The notes: generated by a model not told the origin, from the sequence alone. A stretch of 64,000 bases of DNA from Paenalcaligenes faecalis (GCF_027557445.1 NZ_CP106841.1:854001-918000), one strand, 5' to 3'; numbered from the stretch's first letter, positions 10,701 through 21,771 are shown. Program-made: numbers and translations.

Positions 10701-11182
10701 GCTTAACCTCCTCTAGTCCAGAGCTAGAGACTACTGCTAATCAACTTGGCGCATTTATTGCAGAGTTACGTCAAGCCCGTGGTCTGAGCTATAACGATGT
10801 CTCTACACGTTTAAAATACTCTGTGCCTCAGCTTGAGGCTCTAGAGCAGGAGAACTGGGCGGTGTTGCCCAGTGGGGTTCCTTTACGTTGGATGGTCAAA
10901 AGTTATGCCCGTTTTTTGGAAACGGACGAAAATGTTTTGTTGGATATGTTAGATAAACAACAAGGCACAGCAACAACAAAACGGGTAGTTAAAACTACGC
11001 GTAAGGGCGCTGACTGGAGCGGTTCTGATATGTCGTTATATGCAGAGCCTTCTCAGCGATCATGGGGATGGTTGTTAGTGATTGCTGTACTTATTTTAAT
11101 CGCCGTCTTTTATGCCTTAGACCAAGGCTTGATCCCAGAGGACTGGTTGGTTTTTGATTGGCTCAAAGAGTTTAAGTCATGA
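10697..11182 (+). CDS. Short RodZ-like helix-turn-helix membrane protein
   Basis: Residues 14-80 form a RodZ-type HTH_25 domain ([23 protein letters not shown], broken by normal helix spacing). A single membrane helix follows at about 118-137 ([19 protein letters not shown]). Full RodZ links MreB to the cell wall machinery and carries a large periplasmic domain; here only about 24 residues follow the helix, so the periplasmic DUF4115 domain is missing. It sits in the conserved slot between rlmN and ispG and overlaps both by four bases. It may be a minimal RodZ or only a relative. Confidence 0.75.
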   Translation: MSLTSSSPELETTANQLGAFIAELRQARGLSYNDVSTRLKYSVPQLEALEQENWAVLPSGVPLRWMVKSYARFLETDENVLLDMLDKQQGTATTKRVVKTTRKGADWSGSDMSLYAEPSQRSWGWLLVIAVLILIAVFYALDQGLIPEDWLVFDWLKEFKS

Positions 11183-12456
11183 TTGATTTATTTGATTTTG
11201 CTTCATCCGAGCGCGATGCTTTAGCTGTGGGCGCCACTCCTCGTAAACTAACACGTCGTGTAGACGTGAGTTGGGGGGATAACCATGTGCTGGTAGGTGG
11301 GGGAGCCCCCGTAGTGGTGCAGTCCATGACCAATACGGATACAGCAAATGCCATTGAGACAGCGATTCAAGTCAAAGAATTGGCGCTAGCGGGATCAGAA
11401 ATGGTTCGTATTACGGTTAATACGCCTGCCGCTGCTCAAGAGGTTGCTGCGATACGCGAGCAGTTAGATCGCATGAATGTTGATGTGCCTTTAGTGGGTG
11501 ATTTTCACTATAACGGCCATAAGTTACTGACCGATTATCCCGAGTGTGCGCAAGCTCTCTCTAAATATCGCATTAATCCCGGTAATATGGGTGGCGGCAA
11601 ACGCCGTGATGATAATTTTGCCCAGATGATTGAGGTGGCGTGCAAACACAATAAGCCAGTGCGTATTGGGGTGAATTGGGGTAGTTTAGATCACGAGCTG
11701 ATGGCAAAAATGATGGACCAGAATGCGCAGCGCAGTCGACCCTGGGAGGCACAGGCCGTTATGCGTGAGGCATTGGTTGTATCGGCCATTTCAAATGCAC
11801 AACGAGCCGAGCAGTTAGGGTTGCCTGCTGATGCTATTATTTTGTCGTGTAAAGTTAGCCATGTTCAAGATTTGATTACGGTTTATCAAGATCTATCTGC
11901 GCGCTGTGACTATCCCTTGCATTTAGGGTTGACCGAGGCCGGTATGGGCAGCAAAGGGATCGTAGCTTCCACCGCTGCATTGTCCGTTTTATTGCAGCAG
12001 GGGATTGGTGACACGATTCGTATTTCGCTGACGCCAGAGCCCGGCGGCGATAGACGCCAAGAGGTTGTGGTTGCGCAGGAGATATTGCAAACCATGGGCT
12101 TACGGGCATTTACTCCGATGGTGGTAGCCTGTCCGGGTTGTGGGCGCACTAGCAGTACGGTATTCCAAGAGTTAGCTAACGATATCCAAGGCTTTCTACG
12201 CGAGCAAATGCCATTGTGGCGTCATGAATACCCCGGTGTGGAAACCATGAATGTAGCGGTCATGGGGTGCGTAGTGAATGGGCCCGGTGAAAGTCGTCAT
12301 GCGGATATAGGCATTAGCTTACCCGGCACAGGGGAAACTCCCGCGGCTCCTGTATATGTAGATGGCGAACGTGTTATCACGCTAAAAGGTGATACGATTG
12401 CCCAAGAGTTTCAACAAATTGTTTTGGATTACGTACAAAAACGGTACGCTCCATAA
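11179..12456 (+). CDS. ispG: 4-hydroxy-3-methylbut-2-en-1-yl diphosphate synthase
   Basis: Catalyses the penultimate step of the MEP isoprenoid pathway, turning MEcPP into HMBPP with a 4Fe-4S cluster. Signatures include [13 protein letters not shown], the [10 protein letters not shown] segment, and the cluster cysteines in [10 protein letters not shown] (Cx2C) and CVVNGPGES. The 425-residue length is normal for betaproteobacteria, which have an N-terminal extension ([12 protein letters not shown]). The ATG overlaps the stop of the RodZ-like gene (ATGA). Confidence 0.97.
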   Translation: MIDLFDFASSERDALAVGATPRKLTRRVDVSWGDNHVLVGGGAPVVVQSMTNTDTANAIETAIQVKELALAGSEMVRITVNTPAAAQEVAAIREQLDRMNVDVPLVGDFHYNGHKLLTDYPECAQALSKYRINPGNMGGGKRRDDNFAQMIEVACKHNKPVRIGVNWGSLDHELMAKMMDQNAQRSRPWEAQAVMREALVVSAISNAQRAEQLGLPADAIILSCKVSHVQDLITVYQDLSARCDYPLHLGLTEAGMGSKGIVASTAALSVLLQQGIGDTIRISLTPEPGGDRRQEVVVAQEILQTMGLRAFTPMVVACPGCGRTSSTVFQELANDIQGFLREQMPLWRHEYPGVETMNVAVMGCVVNGPGESRHADIGISLPGTGETPAAPVYVDGERVITLKGDTIAQEFQQIVLDYVQKRYAP

Positions 12457-12493
12457 ATAAGGTACTAGGCGTAGGCCTACGGAAAAGAATTTT

Positions 12494-13777
12494 ATGTCGA
12501 AGTCTGTACAAAAACTTCGTGGCCTAACAGGCATGAAGGACATACTCCCCGGTGAAAGTGCTCAGTGGGAACAATTAGAACAAACTGTACGTGATTGGCT
12601 TGCCAGCTATGGCTATCGCAATATGCGTACCCCCGTTTTGGAATACACACAGCTATTTGCTCGTGGTATCGGAGAGGTCACTGATATTGTCGAAAAAGAA
12701 ATGTACTCTTTTACCGACTCGCTCAATGATGACAAACTCACGATGCGCCCCGAGTTTACTGCCGGCATTGTGCGTGCTGCGATTGAGCATAATATGCTTT
12801 ATGATCGTGCGCATCGTATTTATTCTATAGGTCCCGTATTTAGGCACGAACGCCCTCAGCGTGGTCGCTATAGACAGTTTCATCAAATTGACGTAGAGGC
12901 CTTGGGTTTGCCTGGTCCAGATATTGATGCAGAATTAATCATTATGCTGGCGCGCCTATGGAAAAAATTAGGTCTTCACGATGTACGCTTGGAAATTAAC
13001 TCCTTAGGCCATAGCCAAGAGCGAGCCGCGCATCGCGAAGCCTTAATTGCTTATCTAGAGCAACACACAGAGGTGATGGATGATGAGGCCAAACGCCGTA
13101 TGTATACCAATCCATTGCGTGTGTTGGATAGTAAAAACCCAGCTATGCAAGACATGGCAAATAATGCACCTAAATTATTTGATTTCTTAGGTGAAGCCTC
13201 TCTTGCTCATTATCAGGGCGTATGTCAGCGTTTGGATGATGCCGGCATTGCTTATACATTAAATCCGCGCATGGTTCGTGGTTTGGACTATTACAACCTA
13301 ACCGTCTTTGAGTGGGTCACAGATCGTTTAGGTGCGCAAGGTACGGTGTGTGGCGGTGGTCGCTATGATGGGCTGATGGAGATTTTGGGTGGCAAATCTG
13401 CCCCCGCTGTTGGTTTTGCGATCGGTATGGAGCGTCTATTAGATTTATGCCAGCAGGATCAAGAGCCTTTGTCAGTACCTGAATGTCAGGTCTATATGAT
13501 TCACCAAGGTGACCAAGCCCAACGTCAGGCCATGATCTTAGCCGAACAACTACGTGATGTAGGCGTTAATGTTCTAGTGCATGCGGGTTCTACGGGCTTT
13601 AAGTCGCAATTTAAACGTGCTGACGCAAGTGGGGCAGTGGTTGCCGTCATTCTAGGCGAAACGGAGATCCAAGAGCGCGCCGCTAGCGTTAAATGGTTAC
13701 GAGCTAGTGATGCAGAACAACCACAGGAAAGCATTGCTTTTGATCAACTTGCTACATATTTGCAGTCAAAGGTTTAA
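12494..13777 (+). CDS. hisS: Histidyl-tRNA synthetase
   Basis: Charges tRNA-His. The class II motif 2 region is visible in [19 protein letters not shown], the histidine-specific motifs as [12 protein letters not shown] and GGGRYDGL, and the C-terminal anticodon-binding domain from about residue 330. 427 residues is standard. It begins 37 bases after ispG and ends 5 bases before the yfgM-like gene. A distinct HisS paralogue, HisZ, is encoded at 21911-23080. Confidence 0.97.
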   Translation: MSKSVQKLRGLTGMKDILPGESAQWEQLEQTVRDWLASYGYRNMRTPVLEYTQLFARGIGEVTDIVEKEMYSFTDSLNDDKLTMRPEFTAGIVRAAIEHNMLYDRAHRIYSIGPVFRHERPQRGRYRQFHQIDVEALGLPGPDIDAELIIMLARLWKKLGLHDVRLEINSLGHSQERAAHREALIAYLEQHTEVMDDEAKRRMYTNPLRVLDSKNPAMQDMANNAPKLFDFLGEASLAHYQGVCQRLDDAGIAYTLNPRMVRGLDYYNLTVFEWVTDRLGAQGTVCGGGRYDGLMEILGGKSAPAVGFAIGMERLLDLCQQDQEPLSVPECQVYMIHQGDQAQRQAMILAEQLRDVGVNVLVHAGSTGFKSQFKRADASGAVVAVILGETEIQERAASVKWLRASDAEQPQESIAFDQLATYLQSKV

Positions 13778-13782
13778 TCCGC

Positions 13783-14418
13783 ATGGCATACGATTTAGAA
13801 GAACAGGAAAAACTAGACGCCCTGAAAGATTGGTGGGATAAAAACGGCGTCAAAATCATGGTGTTGGCTTTTTTGTTTGCTCTTGCTATTTTAGGTTGGC
13901 GAGGCTACCAGTGGTATGAGCAACACCAAGCAACTAAAGCAATGGGCTACTTTGAGGCCCTAGAGGTAGCATCCGCTCAGCCTTCCGAGGAGTCAACAGC
14001 GCGTATTTTGGCAGCTAGTGAAGCCTTAAAAAAAGATCATGCTAAATCAGGCTATACCAGTCGTGGTTTGCTGGTTGCCGCCCAAGCTTTGCAAAAGCAA
14101 GGTGACTTGGACGGGGCTAAAGCTCAACTGCAATGGTTAGCTCAGCACAGCGCAGAAACGGCACTGGTGGATATGGCTCGTTTGCGTTTGGCGGGTATTT
14201 TACTAGAGCAAACAGATTATGTGGCAGCGCTAGAACAGCTAAAAAACCCATCGGCTGCGTATGTAGGTCTTTTTGCAGACCGTCGTGGTGATATTCATTA
14301 TGCCCAAGGTCAACTAGAGCAAGCGCGCTCAGAGTGGACAAAAGCCTTGGCTGCTTTGAATGAGGTGGCCTATAACCAAATTGTTCAATTAAAACTTGAT
14401 GCTTTAGGAAAGGAATAA
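13783..14418 (+). CDS. YfgM-family tetratricopeptide membrane protein
   Basis: The N-terminal cytoplasmic stretch MAYDLEEQEKLDALKDWWDK is followed by one membrane helix (about 25-43) and a periplasmic TPR-like region rich in Ala and Gln (residues 60-205). This is the YfgM/DUF2133 architecture; in E. coli YfgM associates with PpiD and the SecYEG translocon and works near the BAM pathway. Length (211) matches. It lies directly between hisS and bamB with gaps of 5 and 3 bases, the conserved order in many proteobacteria. Confidence 0.88.
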   Translation: MAYDLEEQEKLDALKDWWDKNGVKIMVLAFLFALAILGWRGYQWYEQHQATKAMGYFEALEVASAQPSEESTARILAASEALKKDHAKSGYTSRGLLVAAQALQKQGDLDGAKAQLQWLAQHSAETALVDMARLRLAGILLEQTDYVAALEQLKNPSAAYVGLFADRRGDIHYAQGQLEQARSEWTKALAALNEVAYNQIVQLKLDALGKE

Positions 14419-14421
14419 CGG

Positions 14422-15579
14422 ATGGCGATGTTACTGAATCTACGCTCGGCTAAATTTGCCGCTGCCGCACTTAGCCTTGCTGCGCTCAGTGCTTGCTCTA
14501 TGTTTTCTTCTAAAGATCCGCGTTTTATGCCGGCACCTTTAGCTGACTATGACGCCAAAGTGGCTGCAAATGTACGTTGGTCTGTATCCATTGGTAAAGG
14601 GGCTGGGTTTGGTTTTGTGCCAGCCCGAGTCGGTGATCGTGTTTATGCGGCAACGCCATCTGGGCAGTTAACGCAAGTTGATTTGTCATCGGGTCGCGTG
14701 GGTTGGACAGTTAACGCAGCTAAACAACTGTCGGCGGGAGTGGGGGCGGATAATAATCTGGTAGCAGTGGCTTCTAATGATGGCTCGGTGATTGCTTATG
14801 ATAGTAGTGGTAATCATTTATGGACATCTCAAGCCAGTAGCGAGGTCAACGTCCCTCCAGCCGTAGGCAATGGCTTGGTGGTAGTGCGTAGTTCTGATTA
14901 TCGCATTCAAGCCTTTAATGCGCGTAATGGTGATTTGATCTGGAGCCTACAGCGCCCAGGTCCGGCTTTAGCTCTTAAAACCAATATCAAAATGGAAGTC
15001 TTTGATGGCATGGTAATTGCTGGCATGCCAAATGGACGTCTCATGATTATTGATGGGCAAACGGGCGCCGTACAGTGGGAAGGCGTGGTGTCACAGTCTC
15101 GTGGTGCGACGGATCTAGAGCGTATTAATGATGTAGTAGGTGGTCCAGCCGCTGCAGGGCCGCTACTGTGTGGCTCTTCCTACCAAGGGCGCATTGTTTG
15201 TTTTGATGTCTCTCAGGGCGGTTTTCCTGTTTGGCAAAAAGATTACTCCACAACAGCAGGTATTGTGACAGATGGCCAGTTGCTATTTGGCTCAAATCAA
15301 CGTGATGTAGTTAATGCTTTCGCCTTGGGTGATGGCACAACTGTCTGGACGCAAGACGGATTGCGTAATCGTAAACTCTCTGGCCCAGCCGTCTTAAATA
15401 GCGAAATTGCTGTGGGCGACTATCAGGGATATATTCATTTTCTTTCCCGTAGCGACGGCCGTCTTCTTGGACGAGTAAGCGTTGGCTCTGGGGCTATTGT
15501 TTCGCCATTGGTGGGCACCGAACACGGTGTACTTGTCCAAAGCGGCAATGGCAATTTAGTATTGGTTGGTGTCAATTGA
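14422..15579 (+). CDS. bamB: Outer-membrane assembly lipoprotein BamB
   Basis: A lipoprotein of the BAM complex that inserts beta-barrel proteins into the outer membrane. The signal sequence ends in a lipobox, LSAC, with the acylated Cys at about residue 26. The rest is a PQQ-like beta-propeller with repeated Trp-docking motifs ([45 protein letters not shown]). 385 residues is typical. Its TGA overlaps the TTG start of der. Confidence 0.95.
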   Translation: MAMLLNLRSAKFAAAALSLAALSACSMFSSKDPRFMPAPLADYDAKVAANVRWSVSIGKGAGFGFVPARVGDRVYAATPSGQLTQVDLSSGRVGWTVNAAKQLSAGVGADNNLVAVASNDGSVIAYDSSGNHLWTSQASSEVNVPPAVGNGLVVVRSSDYRIQAFNARNGDLIWSLQRPGPALALKTNIKMEVFDGMVIAGMPNGRLMIIDGQTGAVQWEGVVSQSRGATDLERINDVVGGPAAAGPLLCGSSYQGRIVCFDVSQGGFPVWQKDYSTTAGIVTDGQLLFGSNQRDVVNAFALGDGTTVWTQDGLRNRKLSGPAVLNSEIAVGDYQGYIHFLSRSDGRLLGRVSVGSGAIVSPLVGTEHGVLVQSGNGNLVLVGVN

Positions 15580-16949
15580 AAAGCATAGCTTTTAAACCCG
15601 TCGTAACCATCGTTGGCCGTGCTAACGTGGGTAAATCGACGCTATTTAACCGTTTAACCCGCTCTCGTCAGGCGCTTGTTGCTGATTTGCCTGGGTTAAC
15701 ACGTGACCGCCATTATGGCGAGGGTCGCATGGGTTCACGCCCTTATCTTATTGTAGATACAGGTGGTTTTGAGCCTGTAGCCAAAGATGGCATTGTGCGT
15801 GAAATGGCTAAACAAACTGAGCAAGCAATTGCTGAGTCGGATGTCATCATTTTCTTGGTGGACGCGCGTGAAGGCTTAAATCGTTTGGACTTTGATATTG
15901 CCAAGTTATTGCGCCGTAGTGGTCAGCCAGTATTGTTGGCCATTAATAAAGCAGAAGGGATGCGCTATGGCACAGCAGGCCTAGAGTTTCATGAGCTTGG
16001 CTTGGGTGAGGCCCATCTTATCTCGGCTTCTCACGGTGATGGTGTGGGCGAGCTCATCGAGGCAGCCTTAGCCACTATCCCTGAACCAGAAATCGAAGAC
16101 GAGCCAGAGTTTGATCCTGATGCTCCCGAAGAGCCTTTTCAACATCGTATTAAATTAGCCATTGTAGGTCGCCCTAATGTGGGTAAATCGACTTTTATTA
16201 ATGCGCTAATGGGCGAGGAACGTGTGATCGCGTTTGACCAACCCGGTACGACACGAGATGCCATTGAAATCGAATTTGATTACAAAGGTACGCCTTATAC
16301 GCTGATTGATACGGCCGGTTTGCGTAAACGCGGTAAGGTCTTTGAAACCATCGAAAAATTCTCGGTTATTAAAACATTACAAGCTATTGAGGCATGTAAT
16401 GTGGTGTTGTTGATGTTAGATAGCTCCACTGAGATTTCCGATCAAGACGCAAGTATTGCCGGTTTTGTTCTGGAAACAGGTCGTGCTGTCGTGATCGCCA
16501 TGAATAAATGGGACGATCTGGATAGCTACAGACGTGAGTGGGCAAAACGCGAATATGCTCGTAAATTACGCTTCCTTGATTTTGCTAAGGTTCAAACGAC
16601 CTCAGCACTTAAAGGGCAGGGTATTAATCATGTGATGCGTGCGGTTAAATCTGCACATGCGGCTGCATTCCGTCGTATGTCTACACCAAAATTAACGCGT
16701 GCTATTCACGAAGCCGTAGAGCAACAACAACCGCCTCGCAAAGGGATTTTCCGTCCCAAAATGCGTTATGCGCACCAAGGTGGACAAAACCCACCCATTG
16801 TTATTGTGCATGGCAGTGGGTTGGATGGTGTGTCAGACAGTTATAAACGTTACCTTGAAGGTAAAATCCGTGAGACCTTTGATCTCGAAGGCACGCCAAT
16901 GCGTGTAGAGCTCAAGTCCTCTCGTAACCCTTATGTTCAGGAGAAGTAA
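15576..16949 (+). CDS. der: Ribosome-associated double GTPase Der (EngA)
   Basis: An essential GTPase for 50S subunit assembly with two tandem G domains. G1 of domain 1 is GRANVGKS (Ala in the usual Pro position) near residue 14; domain 2 has GRPNVGKS near 198, with DTAGLRKRG and NKWD following. A C-terminal KH-like domain ends at [10 protein letters not shown]. 457 residues is normal. The start is a TTG whose last bases overlap the bamB stop (TTGA), so translation is probably coupled. No ATG gives a complete first G domain. Confidence 0.95.
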   Translation: MKSIAFKPVVTIVGRANVGKSTLFNRLTRSRQALVADLPGLTRDRHYGEGRMGSRPYLIVDTGGFEPVAKDGIVREMAKQTEQAIAESDVIIFLVDAREGLNRLDFDIAKLLRRSGQPVLLAINKAEGMRYGTAGLEFHELGLGEAHLISASHGDGVGELIEAALATIPEPEIEDEPEFDPDAPEEPFQHRIKLAIVGRPNVGKSTFINALMGEERVIAFDQPGTTRDAIEIEFDYKGTPYTLIDTAGLRKRGKVFETIEKFSVIKTLQAIEACNVVLLMLDSSTEISDQDASIAGFVLETGRAVVIAMNKWDDLDSYRREWAKREYARKLRFLDFAKVQTTSALKGQGINHVMRAVKSAHAAAFRRMSTPKLTRAIHEAVEQQQPPRKGIFRPKMRYAHQGGQNPPIVIVHGSGLDGVSDSYKRYLEGKIRETFDLEGTPMRVELKSSRNPYVQEK

Positions 16950-18029
16950 TTGAGTCGTTTTTGGAGTGATCACATTCATGCCTTGCAACCCTATGTGCCG
17001 GGCGAGCAACCAAAGCAAAATTTATTAAAGCTCAATACCAACGAGCATGCTTATGGTCCTTCCCCTAAGGTCTTAGAGGCGATTGCGGCCGTAACGAATG
17101 ATCGTTTACGTTTGTATCCTCCATACGACAGTGCGGCATTGATTGCTGCCATTGCTGACTTACATCAGGTGGGGACAGATCAGGTATTTTTGGGTAATGG
17201 TTCGGACGAAGTCTTAGCGCATGTTTTTAATACGTTGTTTTTGCGTGATAATCGACCGCTGTTAATGCCGGACATTACTTACAGTTTTTATAAGACCTAT
17301 TGCCGTTTTTTTGGTGTGCCATCAGAACTACAGCCTCTGGCGGATGATTACACGATTACGGTGTCTGATTATACTCGTCCCCGTGATGTGGCGCCTGCTG
17401 CTATTATTTTTGCGAATCCCAATGCGCCCACTGGTATTGCGTTAGGACTAGATGATATTGCAGCGATTGCTCAGGCTAACCCTGACTCAGCTATTGTGGT
17501 TGATGAGGCATATGTGGACTTTGGTGCTCAATCTGCGGCAGCCCTTTTAGGGCAGTATGACAATATTGTAGTAATTCATACCTTATCTAAATCCTATGCA
17601 TTAGCTGGACTACGAGTGGGGTATGCGTTGGCTAATCCAGAGGTTGTGGCTGGATTACAACGGGTTAAAGATAGCTTTAATTCATATCCTTTAGATACGC
17701 TTGCTCAGGCCGGTGCGTTGGCGGCTATCCAAGACCGCAGTTACTTTGATGAAAAGCGTGCTGCTATAATGCAAAGTCGTGAGCAGCTTACAGCAGCCTT
17801 ACGCTCCTTGGGCTTTCAGGTTTTGCCTTCAAAAACAAATTTTGTTTTTGCTCGACATGAACAAGTTGATGCAAAGCATATTCATCAGGCACTACGTGAC
17901 CATGGCATTTTAGTACGCCATTTTAATCAGCCCAGAATCGAACAGTTTTTGCGTATAACCATCGGCACACCCGAACAATGCGCTACACTACTAACAGCGC
18001 TGCGCGATATTTTATCTGTGCAGTCATAG
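16950..18029 (+). CDS. hisC: Histidinol-phosphate aminotransferase
   Basis: A PLP-dependent class II aminotransferase of histidine synthesis that converts imidazole acetol phosphate to histidinol phosphate. Motifs include LNTNEHAYGPSP near residue 28, NPNAPTG, the cofactor-contacting VVDEAYVDF and the PLP lysine in HTLSKSYALAGLRVG. 359 residues fits. The start is a TTG directly after the der stop, supported by AGGAG at 16939-16943. Aminotransferases of this type can overlap in substrate with aromatic transamination, but with hisZ nearby histidine synthesis is most likely. Confidence 0.92.
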   Translation: MSRFWSDHIHALQPYVPGEQPKQNLLKLNTNEHAYGPSPKVLEAIAAVTNDRLRLYPPYDSAALIAAIADLHQVGTDQVFLGNGSDEVLAHVFNTLFLRDNRPLLMPDITYSFYKTYCRFFGVPSELQPLADDYTITVSDYTRPRDVAPAAIIFANPNAPTGIALGLDDIAAIAQANPDSAIVVDEAYVDFGAQSAAALLGQYDNIVVIHTLSKSYALAGLRVGYALANPEVVAGLQRVKDSFNSYPLDTLAQAGALAAIQDRSYFDEKRAAIMQSREQLTAALRSLGFQVLPSKTNFVFARHEQVDAKHIHQALRDHGILVRHFNQPRIEQFLRITIGTPEQCATLLTALRDILSVQS

Positions 18030-18124
18030 ATACCTGGCCATGCTTGGCTTGATGAGTGGTATATTAAATACACCTCACAAGAAATCTAACTAACTTAAAT
18101 AACAACATAATTGGAGCCTAGCCA

Positions 18125-18361
18125 ATGAGTAACAAAGGGCAGATACTACAAGACCCATTTTTAAACGCCCTACGCAAGGAACACATTCCTGTTTCTATCT
18201 ACCTTGTGAACGGCATTAAATTGCAGGGCCAAATTGAATCCTTTGATCAGTATGTCGTTTTACTACGTAATACTGTGACACAAATGGTCTACAAGCACGC
18301 TATTTCCACCGTAGTGCCTGCACGTCCAGTCACCCTAAAATCGGAAGAAGACGCTGAATAA
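18125..18361 (+). CDS. hfq: RNA chaperone Hfq
   Basis: A hexameric Sm-like protein that pairs small RNAs with mRNAs. The Sm1 motif region [22 protein letters not shown] and Sm2 ([10 protein letters not shown]) are intact; 78 residues gives a short, acidic C-terminal tail typical of betaproteobacteria. GGAG at 18113-18116 precedes the ATG. It heads the hfq-hflX-hflK-hflC block and is followed by its own terminator at 18387-18426. Confidence 0.97.
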   Translation: MSNKGQILQDPFLNALRKEHIPVSIYLVNGIKLQGQIESFDQYVVLLRNTVTQMVYKHAISTVVPARPVTLKSEEDAE

Positions 18362-18386
18362 GTTGTTTTCTCTATCCTATCTTTTA

Positions 18387-18426
18387 CCCGCTAAGCCCGC
18401 CTCTGTGCTTAGCGGGCATTTCTTTT
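18387..18426 (+). terminator. Terminator between hfq and hflX
   Basis: The perfect 10-base stem CCCGCTAAGC (18387-18396) with GCTTAGCGGG (18407-18416) is followed by a T-rich stretch (CATTTCTTTTCT). Because hflX has no clear promoter behind it, it probably works as a partial terminator that raises hfq output relative to hflX-hflK-hflC. Confidence 0.8.
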
Positions 18427-18442
18427 CTGGTTTAAAGCACCT

Positions 18443-19540
18443 ATGAAAGCGTTAATTATTAGCGTCAACATGGGCGATTTAGACTATGCGGCCCATGCCG
18501 AAGAGTTCCAGATGCTGGCCCAAGGCGCAGGGGCTCAAATCATGGAAACCGTGGTCGTAAAACGCGACCGTCCTGATGCGGCTTTATTTATAGGCAAAGG
18601 GCGACTCCAAGACGCCGTGCTTCTTGCAGATCAATACGAAGTAGAAATTATTTTGTTTGATCAGGCATTAAGTCCTGCTCAACAGCGAAACCTTGAGCGC
18701 GAATTTAATCGTCGTGTTGTAGATAGGGTTTTGTTGATTTTGGATATCTTTGCCTTACGAGCCCAAAGCCACGAGGGTAAATTGCAAGTTGAGCTAGCTC
18801 AGTTGCAACATTTATCGACTCGATTAACTCGCATGTGGACTCACCTAGAGCGTCAACAGGGTGGTATTGGGATACGAGGACCGGGGGAATCACAGCTAGA
18901 GCTTGACCGACGCATGATCGGTGCAAAGGTTCGTAAATTACGCGAACGCCTCGATAAATTGAATCGTCAGCGTCAGACTCAGCGTCGTTCACGGATGCGT
19001 GGTAGCACATTAAACGTGTCATTGGTGGGTTATACTAACGCGGGTAAATCCACGTTATTTAATGCGCTGACGCGGGCGGGTGCTTATGCGGCGGATCAGC
19101 TGTTTGCTACGCTAGATACCACGACTAGACGTGTCTGGATCGAGGGTGCGGGGCAGGTGGTTATCTCCGATACCGTGGGTTTTATCCGCGACTTACCACC
19201 CACGCTCATTGCTGCGTTTAGGGCTACACTCGAGGAAACAATCCATGCGGATTTACTCTTGCATGTGGTCGATGCCTCAAGTCCGCAAAAAGACGAACAA
19301 GTTCACGAAGTCAACAAGGTCCTCGCCGATATTGGTGCAGATCAGGTTCCGACTATTTTGGTCTATAACAAGATTGACTCCGCAGGATTATCGCCGCGCC
19401 TAGAGCGTGATGAAAACGGCAACGTTGTGCGAGTTTTTGTCAGTGCTCTAGACAGAGCCGGATTAGATGACTTGCGTACAGCCATTGTTGAGTCAGGTCA
19501 ATCACTGGAAAGTAATACATTCCATGACGAGAATTTATAA
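18443..19540 (+). CDS. hflX: Ribosome-splitting GTPase HflX
   Basis: A heat-stress GTPase that dissociates stalled ribosomes. It has the HflX N-terminal domain with FIGKGRLQDA, the linker GPGESQLELDRR, and a G domain with GYTNAGKSTLFNAL, DTVGFIRDLPP and NKID. At 365 residues the C-terminal domain is shorter than in E. coli (about 426), a variation common outside enterics. The last 17 bases overlap the start of hflK. Confidence 0.95.
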   Translation: MKALIISVNMGDLDYAAHAEEFQMLAQGAGAQIMETVVVKRDRPDAALFIGKGRLQDAVLLADQYEVEIILFDQALSPAQQRNLEREFNRRVVDRVLLILDIFALRAQSHEGKLQVELAQLQHLSTRLTRMWTHLERQQGGIGIRGPGESQLELDRRMIGAKVRKLRERLDKLNRQRQTQRRSRMRGSTLNVSLVGYTNAGKSTLFNALTRAGAYAADQLFATLDTTTRRVWIEGAGQVVISDTVGFIRDLPPTLIAAFRATLEETIHADLLLHVVDASSPQKDEQVHEVNKVLADIGADQVPTILVYNKIDSAGLSPRLERDENGNVVRVFVSALDRAGLDDLRTAIVESGQSLESNTFHDENL

Positions 19541-20855
19541 TTTAAATGATCCCGGCTGGGGTCGTGACGGTAACAAAAACAGTGGCAATCAAAATCAGCC
19601 ACCCCGTCGTCCAGACAATCAAGATACGCCACCTGATTTAGATGAGGTATGGCGAGACTTTAATAAACGGCTTTCCTCTATGTTCGGTAAAAAAGGGAAT
19701 GGCGGCAATAATCAGCAGCCTCCTTCTGGTGGACGCCAGCCCATGAAAATGCCTAAAGGCTCACCTAAATTATTTTTAGGTTTGTTGATATTGGTTGTTG
19801 GGTTTTGGTTATCAACCGGTTTTGTAATTGTCCAAGAAGGGCAAGTCGCAGTGGTAACGCGTTTTGGTCAATACATCAAAACCTTGAATCCCGGCTTGCA
19901 GTGGCGTCTGCCTAATCCCATCGAGGATCATCAGGCCGTTAATATTTCACAATTGCGTACCTTTGAGATTGGCTTTAGAGGAAACTCGCGCAATAAGGTA
20001 TTGACGGAGTCTTTGATGCTGACCGCTGACGAAAGCATTGTGGATGTGCAGTTTGTAGTTCAATATCGTCTATTGCAAACAGGTGCGCCTGATTATTTGT
20101 TTAATACAAATAATCCAGACGAGGCCGTGCGTCAGTCTGCAGAAACCGCTATGCGCGAAATCGTAGGTAAAAAACCGATGGATTTTGTGTTGTATTCCGG
20201 ACGTACTCAGGTCGCTTCAGAGGTGCAGCAATTAGCGCAAACGATATTAGATCGTTATAAAACCGGCGTCCAAATTAGTACGGTAGCGATTCAAAACGTG
20301 CAGCCCCCAGAGCAAGTCCAAGCCGCTTTTGATGACGCTGTTAAGGCGGGTCAAGACCGTGAACGTCAAATTAACGAAGGTAACGCTTATGCAAATAAAG
20401 TATTACCAGAGGCTCGTGGTCAAGTGGCGCGTATGCTACAGCAAGCCGAAGGGTACAAGGCCAAAGTACTGGGTGATGCAAAAGGGGATAGCGCACGATT
20501 CAATAGCATCGTGACAGAATACGATAAGGCGCCAGCCATTATGCGTGACCGTCTCTATATCAGCACTTTTGAGCAGATTCTATCTGCTACCAGCAAAATT
20601 ATGGTTGATAGCAAAAACAACAATATGTTGTATTTGCCCCTAGATCAAATGGCAAAAAATGTAGCTCGTGATGCCGTGCGTAGCACAGAGGCTCCTCATG
20701 CGGCAGCCACCGGTGCAGCGACAACAGCGCCCGCGACACCAGAGGCACCAGTGCGTACTACCACTGCACCTGTGCGATCTAATGCTCCCGTAACTATCCC
20801 TAACTCTAGCGATATGGGTAGTTTGGCCAGTCCTTATTCACCTTATTCCCGCTAG
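19524..20855 (+). CDS. hflK: HflK subunit of the HflKC membrane complex
   Basis: An SPFH-family membrane protein that forms a cage with HflC around the FtsH protease. The N terminus has the family pattern MTRIYNLNDPGWGRDG and a Gly/Asn/Pro-rich stretch to residue 80, then a membrane helix (LFLGLLILVVGFWLSTGFVI), the SPFH domain, a coiled coil and a Pro/Thr/Ala-rich tail. The frame is open upstream into hflX; the conserved N terminus fixes the start at 19524. It is followed after nine bases by hflC. Confidence 0.95.
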   Translation: MTRIYNLNDPGWGRDGNKNSGNQNQPPRRPDNQDTPPDLDEVWRDFNKRLSSMFGKKGNGGNNQQPPSGGRQPMKMPKGSPKLFLGLLILVVGFWLSTGFVIVQEGQVAVVTRFGQYIKTLNPGLQWRLPNPIEDHQAVNISQLRTFEIGFRGNSRNKVLTESLMLTADESIVDVQFVVQYRLLQTGAPDYLFNTNNPDEAVRQSAETAMREIVGKKPMDFVLYSGRTQVASEVQQLAQTILDRYKTGVQISTVAIQNVQPPEQVQAAFDDAVKAGQDRERQINEGNAYANKVLPEARGQVARMLQQAEGYKAKVLGDAKGDSARFNSIVTEYDKAPAIMRDRLYISTFEQILSATSKIMVDSKNNNMLYLPLDQMAKNVARDAVRSTEAPHAAATGAATTAPATPEAPVRTTTAPVRSNAPVTIPNSSDMGSLASPYSPYSR

Positions 20856-20864
20856 GAGGTCATG

Positions 20865-21731
20865 ATGCAACGTCTGTTTCCTGCTCTGATCGCTTTGGCT
20901 ATTGCTCTGGCGGTACTGTCTTCATCTGTGTTTGTGGTGCGTGAACGCGATTCTGCCTTGGTATTTGCCTTGGGTGAGGTCAAAGAAAGCATTACTAAAC
21001 CCGGTTTATATTTTAAATTGCCACCGCCTTTCCAGAACGTGGTGTTTCTAGATAAACGTTTGCAAACCATCGAGGCTAAAGACCCTGAGCGTATTCAAAC
21101 GGCTGAAAAGAAAAACTTGCTTATCGATTCCTACGTCAAATGGCGTATTGATGATCCTCGTTTATTCTATGTGACCTTTGGTGTGTCGGATCGTGGTGCG
21201 ATTGAGCGCTTGCAAGCACAAATTCGGGATGCATTAAACGCGTCCGTCAATATCCGAACCGTAAAAGAGGTAGTTTCGGATGAGCGTGATGGCATTATGC
21301 GTGAGGTTCTTGAGGCTGTGCAAAACCGAGCTAAACCTTTAGGGGTTGCAGTGGTTGACGTTCGTTTGCGACGCATTGATTTTGCTCCAGAGATTTCAGA
21401 GTCTGTTTATAGACGTATGGAAGCCGAGCGAAAACAAGAGGCGAACCGATTACGTGCTACTGGTGCTGCTGAAAGTGAGCGCATTCGAGCCGAGGCGGAT
21501 CGTGAGCGTGAAGAGCTGATTGCTGAGGCCTATGCTGAAGCCGAAACCATTCGTGGTACAGGTGAAGCTCAGGCTGCAGAGATTTATGCATCTGCTTACT
21601 CTAAAAACCCTGAGTTCTATCGCTTTTATCGAAGTCTAGAGGCATATCGCAATGCGTTTAGCTCACAAAATGATACCTTGGTGTTAAGTCCTGAGTCGGA
21701 GTTCTTCCGTTATTGGAAAAATACACAATAG
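20865..21731 (+). CDS. hflC: HflC subunit of the HflKC membrane complex
   Basis: The partner of HflK that modulates FtsH. A membrane helix (residues 3-21) precedes an SPFH domain (VVRERDSALVFALGEV) and a charged coiled coil (RRMEAERKQEANRLRATG). A strong AGGAGG at 20854-20859, overlapping the hflK stop, is five bases before the ATG at 20865 but only two before the adjacent ATG at 20862, so 20865 is preferred (288 residues). It is the last gene of the hfq block. Confidence 0.95.
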   Translation: MQRLFPALIALAIALAVLSSSVFVVRERDSALVFALGEVKESITKPGLYFKLPPPFQNVVFLDKRLQTIEAKDPERIQTAEKKNLLIDSYVKWRIDDPRLFYVTFGVSDRGAIERLQAQIRDALNASVNIRTVKEVVSDERDGIMREVLEAVQNRAKPLGVAVVDVRLRRIDFAPEISESVYRRMEAERKQEANRLRATGAAESERIRAEADREREELIAEAYAEAETIRGTGEAQAAEIYASAYSKNPEFYRFYRSLEAYRNAFSSQNDTLVLSPESEFFRYWKNTQ

Positions 21732-21771
21732 TTGAGTTAATGCAATTAGATCAAAGGCCGGACTTTAGGGC

